DNA of 42,628 nt, taken from assembly GCA_050186335.1 (NCBI GenBank), contig JBFWYO010000037.1, forward strand, positions 1-42,628, in the 5' to 3' direction. The DNA is from JBFWYO01 sp050186335. Lineage in GTDB: Bacteria > Pseudomonadota > Alphaproteobacteria > Bin65. Made by a program: the position numbers and the translations under genes. Of the stretch, positions 17,312-25,006 are shown piece after piece. The notes below the pieces were generated by a model. The model saw only the letters and a list, made by a program, of their open reading frames with translations, was not told the origin of the DNA and searched no databases. The stretch's first letter is position 1. The number at the start of each line of letters is the position of its first letter.

Positions 17312-18091
17312 TCACAGCAATCCGCGCACCAAGCCGCCATCGACGGTGAAATTCTGCGCAGTGATATAGTTCGCGTGGCGCGAACAGACGAACGCGCAGA
17401 GCGGCCCGAAATCGTCGGCCGTGCCGAGGCGTTGCAGCGGGATCGATTTGGCCATGCGCGCCTTGGCTTCGGGGATCGTGATGTTCTCGCGTTGCGCCTG
17501 GGCCCCATACACGCGTTGCAGGGCCGGCGTATCCATCAAGCCCGGCAGGATATTGTTCACCGTTACGCCCTTGTCGGCGACTTCGCGCGCGAGCGCCGCC
17601 ATCGCCCCGGTCAAGGCCACGCGGACCGCGTTCGAAATCGCCATGTTCGGATACGGCTCGCGCACCACGAACGAGGTGATGTTGACGATCCGGCCGAAGC
17701 CGGCCTCGAGCATGGCCGGCAGGCACAGGCGGGCCACTTCGATCGCCGCCAGCACGTTGGTTTCGAGGGCGGCCAGCCAGGCCGCGTGCGGCTGATCCAT
17801 GAACTGCCCCGGCGGCGGGCCGCCGGCGTTGGTCACCAGAATCGAAGGATCGCCGATCGCTTGCTTGGCTCGGCCGTAAATCTGCGCGCGATCCGCCGGC
17901 TTGCCGAGATCGCCCGCGACGAACGCCACGCCGGCGCCAAGTGCGCGTGCCGCCGCTTCGCCTTTGGCCGCATCGCGGCCGTTGAGCGCCACTTTCACGC
18001 CGGCCTGGTGCAGGAACTTGGCGCAGGAATAGCCGAGCCCCTGCGTGCCGCCCAAGATCAAGGCGCGTTCGCCGGCAATGCCGAGATCCAT
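17312..18091 (-). CDS. short-chain dehydrogenase/reductase lacking the usual Tyr/Lys pair
   Basis: A 259-residue Rossmann-fold SDR. The nucleotide-binding motif is GGTQGLG (14-20), NAGG is at 88-91, and the active-site Ser is probably Ser140 (IVNITSF). Where a normal SDR has YxxxK, this protein reads PNMAISNAVR (148-157), so both the catalytic Tyr and Lys are missing. The same PN-x-x-x-SN pattern marks a known atypical subgroup of FabG-like SDRs, so this is probably a conserved variant and not damage. The C-terminal part (RLGTADDFGPLCAFVCS, FTVDGG) is ordinary. Start ATG 18091 lies 25 bases after the dehydrogenase stop, third in an operon of three oxidoreductases. Confidence 0.85.
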   Translation of the reverse strand: MDLGIAGERALILGGTQGLGYSCAKFLHQAGVKVALNGRDAAKGEAAARALGAGVAFVAGDLGKPADRAQIYGRAKQAIGDPSILVTNAGGPPPGQFMDQPHAAWLAALETNVLAAIEVARLCLPAMLEAGFGRIVNITSFVVREPYPNMAISNAVRVALTGAMAALAREVADKGVTVNNILPGLMDTPALQRVYGAQAQRENITIPEAKARMAKSIPLQRLGTADDFGPLCAFVCSRHANYITAQNFTVDGGLVRGLL

Positions 18092-18116
18092 CGCGTTCTC
18101 CCGTCCGTCCGCGCCG

Positions 18117-19112
18117 CTATTTTGCCGCAACCCGGCACGGCGGCAACAGGTCAATCGTGCGCAGCAATTGCACGAAGCGGGTCATTTTTTCCTGCTGGTA
18201 CTTTGCCACATCCATCTTGGTGAAGTCGTAGTAGCCCCTGCCCTCGCGCATCCCGGTCCGCCCGTCCTTCATCATCTGGTCGATCTCCGGCGGCGGCGCG
18301 TGACGCGGCGAATCGAGCGCCTTGGCGAGATAATGCCCGGCGTAATAGAGGATATCGACACCGCCCCAATCGATGAATTCGATCGGCCCCATGGTCGTGT
18401 AGCGCGGCCCGAATCCGACCATAACCGCGCGGTCGATATCCTCGGCGGTGGCCACCCCTTCGTGGACCATGCGCGCCGCCTCGCTGCAGAACAGCGACTG
18501 CAGGCGCGGAATGATGTAGCCGGGCGACGCCTTGCAACGCACCGGTGCCTTGCCGGCGGCGGTCAACAGCGCGACCATGCGCGCGGTATGCGCCTCGTCG
18601 GTCTGCGCCGCCGCGCTGACCTCAACCAGCGGAATGAGATACGCCGGATTGAGGAAATGCGCGTTCAGAAAGCGCGTCGGTGGTTCGACGAAATCGGCCA
18701 GCATGGTCGACAGGAACGTCGAAGTGGTCGACGCGATCACGGTATCGGGCCGGGTCAGCCGACCGATGCGGCCGAGCGCGTCCCGCTTCGCTTCGATGAT
18801 CTCGGGCACGCCCTCGAACACGAAATCCGCTTGCAGCAGCACACGTTCCGATTCGTCCGCGCCGGCGGTCGAAACCAGCGCCATGACCCGGCCGATCTGC
18901 GCCTCGGTCAGGACGCCCAACGACGACAGGAACTTCAGATTGCTTTGGATCTCATCCCGCGCCTCGGCGGCCAGCTTGGCCGCATCCGCCGCCGCGCGCG
19001 GCTTGAGATCGAGAATCGTGACCGGATAACCGGCGAACGCGAAGACGTGCGCGATCCCGCGCCCCATTCGGCCCGCCCCTACGGCAACGATGTTCGGCAA
19101 TGTCTCGGCCAT
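18117..19112 (-). CDS. 3-hydroxyacyl-CoA dehydrogenase family protein
   Basis: A 331-residue NAD-dependent dehydrogenase. The N-terminal Rossmann domain has GAGRMG (12-17); the strand FVFEGVPEIIEAK (97-109) and TVIASTTSTFLST follow. The catalytic block AHFLNPAYLIPLVEV (151-165) supplies His152 and Glu164 as the usual dyad. The normally conserved NR after PGFI is PR here (SPGYIIPRLQ). The C-terminal domain has the PMGPIEFIDWGG-like stretch (TMGPIEFIDWGGVD). Single-domain members of this family oxidise 3-hydroxybutyryl-CoA, L-gulonate or carnitine, so the substrate is open. The ATG 19112 lies 4 bases after the upstream stop. Confidence 0.88.
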   Translation of the reverse strand: MAETLPNIVAVGAGRMGRGIAHVFAFAGYPVTILDLKPRAAADAAKLAAEARDEIQSNLKFLSSLGVLTEAQIGRVMALVSTAGADESERVLLQADFVFEGVPEIIEAKRDALGRIGRLTRPDTVIASTTSTFLSTMLADFVEPPTRFLNAHFLNPAYLIPLVEVSAAAQTDEAHTARMVALLTAAGKAPVRCKASPGYIIPRLQSLFCSEAARMVHEGVATAEDIDRAVMVGFGPRYTTMGPIEFIDWGGVDILYYAGHYLAKALDSPRHAPPPEIDQMMKDGRTGMREGRGYYDFTKMDVAKYQQEKMTRFVQLLRTIDLLPPCRVAAK

Positions 19113-19116
19113 GGGA

Positions 19117-20199
19117 CTAAAGCCCGTTATCGAGACGCGCTTGCAATTCGGCGCGCGCCAGCTTCGCAAGGCCGAAATTCTCCAACGTGCGGCCGGTGGC
19201 GCGGAAATCCGTGCCGACGACGGCTGAGCCCAATGCAAGCAAGCCCGCCGCGACAGGCGTCTTGGCGCCCGCGTAATCGCCGCACGAGACCAGCAGCGCC
19301 AGACCGAGCCCGATATCCTCATGCATATAGCGGTGGCTTTCGAATGCGATCTTTTCGCGCCAATCGCCGCTGTCGGTGAGCTTCTTGTGCGATTTTCGCC
19401 CGTACATCCATTCGTCGCCGTCTTCCTTGTAATGGTCGATCAGCGGGAAATGCGGCTTGCCGTAACCCAGCGCCTCGCGAACGGCGACCCGTTCGGCATC
19501 GAGCGCATCGGTGACCCGACGGATCGAAGGCTGCGTGCCCTCGTTATGGATGTCCCAGCGCTCGAAATGCTCGAGCGGGCCCGCGTTCATCAGGATGAGC
19601 GGCGGATGGATGATCGGGCCGGCGTTCAGCAGCGCGCCGTCCAGCGCATCGCGAATCGGTTCGACCGATGGAAATGCCCGCTTGATCACTGCGAGCGCAC
19701 GCTTCGAATCGGATGCCGGCATGATGCCGGTGGGCAATCGCGTCGCGCGAACGCTGATCGCGACTTCGCCGGGCGCGTGCTTGCGCGTCAGCCACGGCAG
19801 CGTGCCGGTTTCGCCGACCGCGAATTTAGCCCTGTTGCCGGCCGCGCGCGCTTTTTGCAGCAGCAGATAGGAGCCGAACGTGCCCGGCGGCAGGTACACC
19901 ACCTGCCCGTCCGCCAACAGCGGCGCCAGTTGGGTGAACAATCCCTCCTGCGCCGTGGCCGGCAGCGGAATCGCGATCAGTTCGGCGCCGCGCACGGCCT
20001 GCGCCAGATCGGCCGTGACCGAGGCGATTTTGACATCGCGCGTGCCGTTCACGTCCTTGACGCGAATCGACTTGGATGCCATCACCGGCCCGAATGCGCC
20101 GGCATCGCGCCGCCAGAATCGGACCGCATGTCCGGCTTCCGAAAGATCCGCGGCCGCGGCGTAGCATCCGTGTCCACCGCCGAGTACGGCTATTTCCAT
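19117..20199 (-). CDS. opine/octopine dehydrogenase family protein
   Basis: A 360-residue NAD(P)-dependent enzyme of the octopine/nopaline dehydrogenase family, which links or splits an amino acid and a 2-oxo acid. The Rossmann motif is VLGGGHGCYAAA (5-16). The middle has LPPGTFGSY and AVGETGTLPW; the C-terminal opine domain shows NAGPIIHPPLILMNAG (about 192-207) with the conserved His-Pro. ATG 20199 follows a very good ribosome-binding site (GGGGAGGAAATGAA). It heads a three-gene oxidoreductase operon, with a perfect promoter-overlapping palindrome upstream, and diverges from a TRAP importer. It may degrade an imported opine-like compound; this is an inference from neighbours. Confidence 0.85.
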   Translation of the reverse strand: MEIAVLGGGHGCYAAAADLSEAGHAVRFWRRDAGAFGPVMASKSIRVKDVNGTRDVKIASVTADLAQAVRGAELIAIPLPATAQEGLFTQLAPLLADGQVVYLPPGTFGSYLLLQKARAAGNRAKFAVGETGTLPWLTRKHAPGEVAISVRATRLPTGIMPASDSKRALAVIKRAFPSVEPIRDALDGALLNAGPIIHPPLILMNAGPLEHFERWDIHNEGTQPSIRRVTDALDAERVAVREALGYGKPHFPLIDHYKEDGDEWMYGRKSHKKLTDSGDWREKIAFESHRYMHEDIGLGLALLVSCGDYAGAKTPVAAGLLALGSAVVGTDFRATGRTLENFGLAKLARAELQARLDNGL

Positions 20200-20256
20200 T
20201 TCATTTCCTCCCCATCATCCGGCCCGTCCAGCCGCCGTCTACTGTGCTTGCGGCAA

Positions 20257-20283
20257 ATTATATGACTTTTCATATATTGTCCA
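20257..20283 (-). promoter_or_regulatory. promoter of the opine-dehydrogenase operon
   Basis: On the minus strand a perfect TATAAT (20262-20257) is preceded, after a 15-base spacer, by TGGACA (20283-20278), one mismatch from TTGACA. The spacer is short, which may mean that an activator is needed or the -10/-35 pairing is not exact. It lies about 58 bases before the opine-dehydrogenase ATG. The plus strand also carries TTGCGG (20248-20253) and TATATT (20273-20278) across the same bases, so a second outward promoter towards the TRAP genes is possible but weaker. Confidence 0.55.
20259..20276. promoter_or_regulatory. 7-bp inverted repeat, likely operator
   Basis: TATATGA-CTTT-TCATATA is a perfect 7+7 base inverted repeat with a 4-base centre. 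It sits across the spacer and -10 of the minus-strand promoter described here, an ideal repressor position. No regulator gene lies between 17 and 24 kb, so the binding protein would be encoded elsewhere. The repeat is symmetric and AT-rich like GntR- or MarR-type sites, but I cannot assign a family. Confidence 0.55.
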
Positions 20284-20503
20284 TCGGGCGCGAACTTCGC
20301 CGACCTCATTCGGATGAACGCCAGCGAAGCCGAGAAACCGGAGCAAGGGGCACGCGACGCGCTGATCGATGGGGCTGATGGACACGCCGCAATACGGCCG
20401 TAACTCCTGGAATTGCGTGCCAAGAAAATCGCTCCGGCACCTGATCGACCTTCCCATGCCGGTTGCAAGGCCAGACCTCGACGTTTACTTTACTTGTCAA
20501 ATT

Positions 20504-20520
20504 TCCGTTGCACGAACGGA
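20504..20520. promoter_or_regulatory. 6-bp inverted repeat upstream of the TRAP operon
   Basis: TCCGTT-GCACG-AACGGA is a perfect 6+6 base inverted repeat with a 5-base centre, about 145 bases before the dctP start. A TTGTCA (20494-20499) lies just upstream but has no matching -10 at the right distance. It could be a regulator site or chance; short G/C-containing repeats of this length do occur randomly. Confidence 0.3.
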
Positions 20521-20662
20521 GCGCATCCGCTCGCCGGACGCGCGACGGAATTTAAGGTCGGGAGCCAGCCTATTCGTTCGCCACAGAGGGCATCTGGGCG
20601 GATAGACTGGTGCATTGACCGACTGGGTTCAGGGAAACGGGTCGAAGAGGAGGACAACGACA

Positions 20663-21652
20663 ATGAAATTGCAGTTTATCACGCGGGTTGCGGCGGCTTC
20701 GGCCGTGGCGTTGGCGATGGCCGGCGGCATGGCAATGGCGCAGGAAGTCACCCTGCGCGGCGTCAGTGCCTTTCCGCAGGGAACGCTGTACTCGCTCGAG
20801 TTCGAGCGGTTCATCAAAGTCATTAACGAGCGCGGCAAGGGTGTGCTTCAGATCAACTATCTGGGCGGCGCGCCGAAGACGATGGACACGTTCCAGGTCG
20901 GCAACAACACGAAGTCAGGCATCGTCGATATCGCGAGCATGACCGGCGCCTACTACACCAACGTTCTGCCGGAAGCCGACGCGCTGAAGCTGATCGAGCT
21001 GCCGGTCGCGGAATTCCGCAAGACGCCCGGCTTCGAATACATCCAGAAGCTCCACAACGAGAAGATGAACGTCTTCTATCTCGGCAAGCTTTACGAAACT
21101 CACACGTTCCGGATCTATCTGAACAAGGAAATCAACAAGGCGGACTTCACCGGGCTTAAGATTCGCGTGACGCCGATCTACCGCTCGCTGGTCGAAGCGC
21201 TGGGCGGCACGGCGATCACCTCGCCGCCGCCGGAAGTGTATACGATGCTGGAACGGAACACGGTCGACGGCTACGGCTGGCCGCTCCACGGGATCTTCGA
21301 TTTCAGCTGGCAGAAGGTGACCAAGTATCGTCTCGAGCACGCGTTCTACTCGCCGGACATCCAGTTCCTGGTCAACCTGAGCGTCTGGAATAAGCTGAAC
21401 GCGGCGCAGAAGAAGCTGCTGCAGGACACGGTTGCGGAGTTCGAGAAGGACAACGCGGCCAATGCCAATACCAAGAAGATGATCGACGACGAAAAGGCCA
21501 AGCAGGCCGCGGCCGGCATCAAGGAGATCGTGCTGCCGCCGGCCGAAGCCGCCAAATTCCAGAAGGCCGCGTACGATGCCGGCTGGGCGGGCGTCATCAA
21601 GGCCAGCCCCCAGCACGGGGCGAAGCTTAAGGAATTGCTGTCGAAGAAATAA
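20663..21652 (+). CDS. TRAP transporter substrate-binding protein (DctP-type)
   Basis: A 329-residue periplasmic receptor of a TRAP importer. A Sec signal peptide ends at about AMA-QE (residues 1-26). The DctP fold shows GIVDIASMTGAYYTNVLPEADALKL (86-110, part of the first lobe) and DFTGLKIRVTP (161-171) with Arg168, the usual carboxylate-binding arginine. TITSPPPEVYTML-type sequence after it matches the family ligand pocket. The ATG at 20663 is preceded by AGAGGAGGA. TRAP receptors mostly bind organic acids; which one is unknown. It is followed by a strong intercistronic hairpin before dctQ, which would favour more receptor than membrane subunit. Confidence 0.93.
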   Translation: MKLQFITRVAAASAVALAMAGGMAMAQEVTLRGVSAFPQGTLYSLEFERFIKVINERGKGVLQINYLGGAPKTMDTFQVGNNTKSGIVDIASMTGAYYTNVLPEADALKLIELPVAEFRKTPGFEYIQKLHNEKMNVFYLGKLYETHTFRIYLNKEINKADFTGLKIRVTPIYRSLVEALGGTAITSPPPEVYTMLERNTVDGYGWPLHGIFDFSWQKVTKYRLEHAFYSPDIQFLVNLSVWNKLNAAQKKLLQDTVAEFEKDNAANANTKKMIDDEKAKQAAAGIKEIVLPPAEAAKFQKAAYDAGWAGVIKASPQHGAKLKELLSKK

Positions 21653-21663
21653 GCCCACCCCCA

Positions 21664-21703
21664 ATGCGGCGGCGCGACCCGTTGTCGCGCCGCCGCATTT
21701 TTT
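21664..21703 (+). terminator. intercistronic intrinsic terminator after dctP
   Basis: A perfect 15-bp stem (21664-21678 with 21684-21698), loop CCGTT, followed by a run of six T (21698-21703). It is the best intrinsic terminator in the window. It lies 11 bases after the dctP stop and 15 bases before the dctQ ATG, so part of the transcription should stop here and part read through into dctQM. Confidence 0.88.
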
Positions 21704-21717
21704 ATCGGGATTGAGCG

Positions 21718-22245
21718 ATGACCTTCGGCCAAATGGTCTATCGAATCACGGATTGGCTGCTCGATCAGGTCGGCTCGCTGGTCGGCATCGCCTATGGCGC
21801 CGTTGCGGTGCTCATGACGTTGGATATCGCCATCCGCGGCTTGAATTTGGGCGCGTTGCCGTGGCTTATCGAACTGACCGAATACATCCTTTACGGCGGC
21901 ACGTTTCTCGCGGCACCGTGGGCGCTGAGACTCGGTGCACACGTGCGGGTCGATCTGCTGCTGTCGTCGGTCCGGAAAAGCACCGCGCTTACCCTCGAAC
22001 GTATCGTCGACTGCATCGGCCTGCTCGTTTCCGCGGTGTTTCTGTATTTCGGTTCGGTTGCGGTGATCGACGCCTGGCGTGAGAACCTCACGCAGTTCAA
22101 GACCTGGTCGACGCCGGAGTGGATTTTATTGCTGCCGATACCGTTCGCCGCACTCTTGATGGTCATTGAGTTCATCCTGCGCATCGGCCGCGTGCCGGGC
22201 ACCATCAGCACCGATTACGACCCAACGAAAAAAGCGAGTATTTGA
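21718..22245 (+). CDS. TRAP transporter small permease (DctQ-type)
   Basis: A 175-residue inner-membrane subunit with four predicted helices (about 18-38, 48-70, 91-113, 133-153). The motif PWALRLGAHVRVDLLL (about 61-76) in the second half of helix 2 is characteristic of DctQ proteins. The C-terminal end is polar. It begins 65 bases after dctP, behind the terminator hairpin, and ends 3 bases before the large permease gene. It forms the membrane complex with DctM and accepts substrate from the periplasmic receptor. Confidence 0.92.
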   Translation: MTFGQMVYRITDWLLDQVGSLVGIAYGAVAVLMTLDIAIRGLNLGALPWLIELTEYILYGGTFLAAPWALRLGAHVRVDLLLSSVRKSTALTLERIVDCIGLLVSAVFLYFGSVAVIDAWRENLTQFKTWSTPEWILLLPIPFAALLMVIEFILRIGRVPGTISTDYDPTKKASI

Positions 22246-22248
22246 TCG

Positions 22249-23571
22249 ATGCAGCTGATGGAGTGGTATTGGGCGCTCATCCTGATGCTGGGGATGGTTT
22301 GCGGGCTTATGGCGCTCGGCCTCCATGTCGCTTTCGCGTTCTTTTTCGCCAACATCGTCGGTGCCGCGCTTTTCATGCCGTTCCCGGCCGGGATGGTCGC
22401 GTTCGTGCGCGGTTCGATGGCGTCGATCAGCAATTTCACACTGGCGCCGATTCCCCTGTTTCTGCTGATCGGCGAAATACTTCTGGCAACCGGCCTGGCC
22501 TTCAAGGCGGTCGACGCCATCGACCGGCTGATAACGCGCGTACCGGGCCGGCTGTCCGTCGTCGCGGTGACCGGCGGTACGATGTTCTCGGCGCTCTCCG
22601 GTTCGACGATCGCGACCACCGCCATGCTCGGCAATGCGTTGATGCCGCAGATGCTCAAGCGCGGCTATCACCTCTCGATGGCCATGGGCCCGATCATGGC
22701 TATCGGCGGCGTGGACATGCTCATTCCGCCGTCGGCGCTGACCGTGCTGCTCGGCAGCCTCGCCAAGATCCCGGTCGCCGACCTTTTGATCGCCGGCATC
22801 ATCCCGGGCCTGATCATGAGCGTCCTGTTCATCGGCTACATCATCATCCGGTGCGCGGTCAGCCCGCACCTCGCCCCGTCCTACGACGTGGCGGAGTACT
22901 CGCTCGCGGAACGGTGGATGCCGATCGTCAAGTACGTCTTGCCGCTATTCCTGATCTTCGTCGTCGTCATCGGCGGCATCTTCACCGGCATCGCATCGCC
23001 GACCGATTCGGCCGCGCTTGGCGCCATGATGTCGGTGTTCATCGCCATCGGCTATCGTGCATTGACGTGGCGGATCTTGCTGAACGCCCTGCGCGATATC
23101 GCCAAGGTGACGACGATGATCCTGTTCATCATCGCCGCCTCCCTCATCTTCTCGCAAATCCTGGCCTTTTCGGGCGCCACCGACGGCGCGCTCAAGGAAC
23201 TGAGCAAGATCCAGTTCACCCCGATGATCGCCCTCCTGTGCATGGTCGCGGTACTGCTGTTCCTCGGCTGCTTCATCGATCAGGTCAGCATGATGCTGCT
23301 GACGCTGCCGTTCTTCATGCCGCTGGCCATGGCGCTGAATATCGATCTCATCCACCTCGGCGTGGTGTTCCTGATCTCGATGCAGATCGGCCTGTTGACG
23401 CCGCCGTTCGGGCTGCTGCTGTTCGTGATGAAAGGCGTCGCGCCGCCCGAGGTGCGCATGACGCAGGTTTACAGTTCGATCGTCCCTTATGTGATCCTGA
23501 CAGTGCTGGTGCTGGCACTCGTGGTGTTTTATCCGCCCGTCGCGACGTTCCTGCCCCGCGCGCTGCTTTAG
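22249..23571 (+). CDS. TRAP transporter large permease (DctM-type)
   Basis: A 440-residue ion-coupled transport subunit of the TRAP complex, about the normal DctM length, with roughly twelve hydrophobic helices. Family motifs include the helix-loop FTLAPIPLFLLIGEIL (about 64-79), SALSGSTIATTAMLGNALMPQM (about 112-133) that resembles the conserved GxxxxxTAxxGxxxxP core, and the C-terminal GLLTPPFGLLLFVMKGVA (about 383-400). The start ATG 22249 follows the dctQ stop by 3 bases. It ends 6 bases before a convergent ligase gene, with no separate terminator visible. Confidence 0.94.
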   Translation: MQLMEWYWALILMLGMVCGLMALGLHVAFAFFFANIVGAALFMPFPAGMVAFVRGSMASISNFTLAPIPLFLLIGEILLATGLAFKAVDAIDRLITRVPGRLSVVAVTGGTMFSALSGSTIATTAMLGNALMPQMLKRGYHLSMAMGPIMAIGGVDMLIPPSALTVLLGSLAKIPVADLLIAGIIPGLIMSVLFIGYIIIRCAVSPHLAPSYDVAEYSLAERWMPIVKYVLPLFLIFVVVIGGIFTGIASPTDSAALGAMMSVFIAIGYRALTWRILLNALRDIAKVTTMILFIIAASLIFSQILAFSGATDGALKELSKIQFTPMIALLCMVAVLLFLGCFIDQVSMMLLTLPFFMPLAMALNIDLIHLGVVFLISMQIGLLTPPFGLLLFVMKGVAPPEVRMTQVYSSIVPYVILTVLVLALVVFYPPVATFLPRALL

Positions 23572-23577
23572 GGCCGC

Positions 23578-24864
23578 TCAGCTTCGTTTGTCGGCGAAGC
23601 GCGGCGCCTTGACACTGGATTCGAATTCCTTGGCCAGCGTGCCGATCGGCATCACGACCACGTCGGGCCGGACTTCGAACACCCTGCGCACTTCCTCGGT
23701 CACGCCCGCGGCCGTGGCCGCCTCAGCCGCGCCGCGCTTGACCTCGATCGACACTTTGAGGATTTCGCGGTCGTTCGCGGTTAGCAGCTCGACCTTGAAA
23801 TCGTTGACCTCGGCGATGCGGAACATGAAATCCTCGAGTTCCGCGTGATTGATATTGATGCCGCGGATTTTGAAGAATCCCGCGGTGCGATGGGCGTGGC
23901 GCATCACCGGAAAGACCGAGAACGGCCCGGTGAGCGTCGTTTGATGCCGGATCGAGACGATATCGCCGGAGCTCCAGCGCACGAACGGCGTGGCATTGTT
24001 GACCCAGAGCGGCGTGATGACCATCAGCCCCTCCTCGCCCTCGGGCACCGGCAAGCCGGTTTTTTCGTCGACCACCTCGAAAAAGGCCTGGTCGGTCCAG
24101 ATGTGGAAACCCTCGTGCACGCGGCTGTCGGCGCCCAGGATGCCGATCTCGGTCATGCCGAACAGATCGTTGACCTCGGCGCCCCACATGCGCTCCAGCT
24201 TCTCGCGCTTGGCCTTGGACAGCGCCTCGGCGCCGACCAGCACCTTGCGCACCGATCCGTTCGCCAGATCGACGCCTTGCGCCTCCGCGAGGTTGGCAAG
24301 ATGCAGCCCATAACTCGGCATGCCCATCCACATGCTGGGTTTGAGACGCAGGATCAAATCGAGCTGCGCCTGCGAGGGCATGGCCGCGCCCGAGCCGACC
24401 CAGATGACGCCGACCCCGGCCGCGTTCGCGGTGCGCGACCAGAGCTGCCCGGCCGGGTGGACGCCGAGCGGAAACGACATATGGCAGATATCGCCCGGTT
24501 CGACGCCCGCGCAGGTCCAACAGCGCACCAGTTGCAGGAGCGCGTAATCCATATCCCGGAAACTGCGCGGGTAGAACAACGGCACGCCGGTCGCCCCGCC
24601 CGAACGCCAGTATTCCGCAATTTCCTCGCGCGGCGCGATGCAGAACTGGTCCATGAACCGGTCGGCCGGAATCCTCCGCAGCGTTTCCTTGTCGATGATC
24701 GGTATCTTCGCCCATTCGGTCGGATCGTCGAGGCGGTTTTCGTCGATCCCGTCGAGCTTGCCTCGATAGAACTCCGCCTTGCGCGCCTGGCGCAGCGCGA
24801 TCTTCTTGCGCTGGCTTTGAATCGTGGCAATTTCGGCGCGACTTTTCGGGAGACGTAGGTCCAT
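23578..24864 (-). CDS. PaaK-like AMP-dependent CoA ligase
   Basis: A 428-residue member of the phenylacetate-CoA ligase branch of the ANL superfamily. The ATP-binding loop reads SGGATGVPL (88-96) instead of the usual SSGTTG. The adenine-side motif is FGMTE (235-239), the TPFVRWSSGDIVSIR block is at 292-306 and the hinge FFKIRGININHAELEDF at 330-346. There is no obvious catalytic Lys near the C-terminus in the usual GK context. Start ATG 24864 is preceded by GAGGTGA; an upstream frame extension is disfavoured. It likely activates an aryl or alkenyl carboxylic acid. It stands alone on the minus strand, convergent with dctM. Confidence 0.87.
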   Translation of the reverse strand: MDLRLPKSRAEIATIQSQRKKIALRQARKAEFYRGKLDGIDENRLDDPTEWAKIPIIDKETLRRIPADRFMDQFCIAPREEIAEYWRSGGATGVPLFYPRSFRDMDYALLQLVRCWTCAGVEPGDICHMSFPLGVHPAGQLWSRTANAAGVGVIWVGSGAAMPSQAQLDLILRLKPSMWMGMPSYGLHLANLAEAQGVDLANGSVRKVLVGAEALSKAKREKLERMWGAEVNDLFGMTEIGILGADSRVHEGFHIWTDQAFFEVVDEKTGLPVPEGEEGLMVITPLWVNNATPFVRWSSGDIVSIRHQTTLTGPFSVFPVMRHAHRTAGFFKIRGININHAELEDFMFRIAEVNDFKVELLTANDREILKVSIEVKRGAAEAATAAGVTEEVRRVFEVRPDVVVMPIGTLAKEFESSVKAPRFADKRS

Positions 24865-24921
24865 GTTCACCTCGAAACGACCAAATAGAACGTCCGGCTT
24901 CAACTCGGGAGTCCGGCGACG

Positions 24922-24948
24922 GGGTCAAAATTTTCTCGTTTCTGACCC
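24922..24948. repeat. short REP-like inverted repeat
   Basis: GGGTCA (24922-24927) and TGACCC (24943-24948) are exact inverted halves with an AT-rich 15-base centre between them (AAATTTTCTCGTTTC-type). They lie in the divergent gap between the PaaK-like ligase and the small secreted protein. GGGGTCA...TGACCC-type palindromes are widespread in some proteobacterial genomes as dispersed repeats. I see no second copy in this window, so the repeat nature is an inference from resemblance. Confidence 0.35.
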
Positions 24949-25006
24949 TTCACACATTCGATTAACCCAACGAACATCTGCGCTCTTTTCAACGAGGGGA
25001 ACGCCG

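Larger units (their letters stand above)
20200..20662. other. 463-base divergent intergenic region
   Basis: This region separates the opine-dehydrogenase operon (minus) from the TRAP operon (plus). It holds the promoter and palindrome at 20257-20283, a second inverted repeat at 20504-20520, and a good AGAGGAGGA ribosome-binding site at 20646-20654 for dctP. Between about 20285 and 20480 I see GC-rich sequence without a convincing gene: short frames on either strand have no start with a ribosome-binding site. If transcription of the TRAP genes starts near 20.28 kb, the leader would be about 380 bases. Confidence 0.6.

Noticed and set aside
17312..18091. SDR as a pseudogene because the catalytic Tyr and Lys are missing
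   Set aside because: The frame is intact, the fold motifs are present, and the PN-x-x-x-SN pattern is shared by an atypical SDR subgroup.
20239..20457. Small minus-strand frame (72 codons) in the TRAP/opine gap
   Set aside because: No ribosome-binding site, overlaps the promoter and palindrome, and no recognised protein; a decayed gene cannot be excluded.
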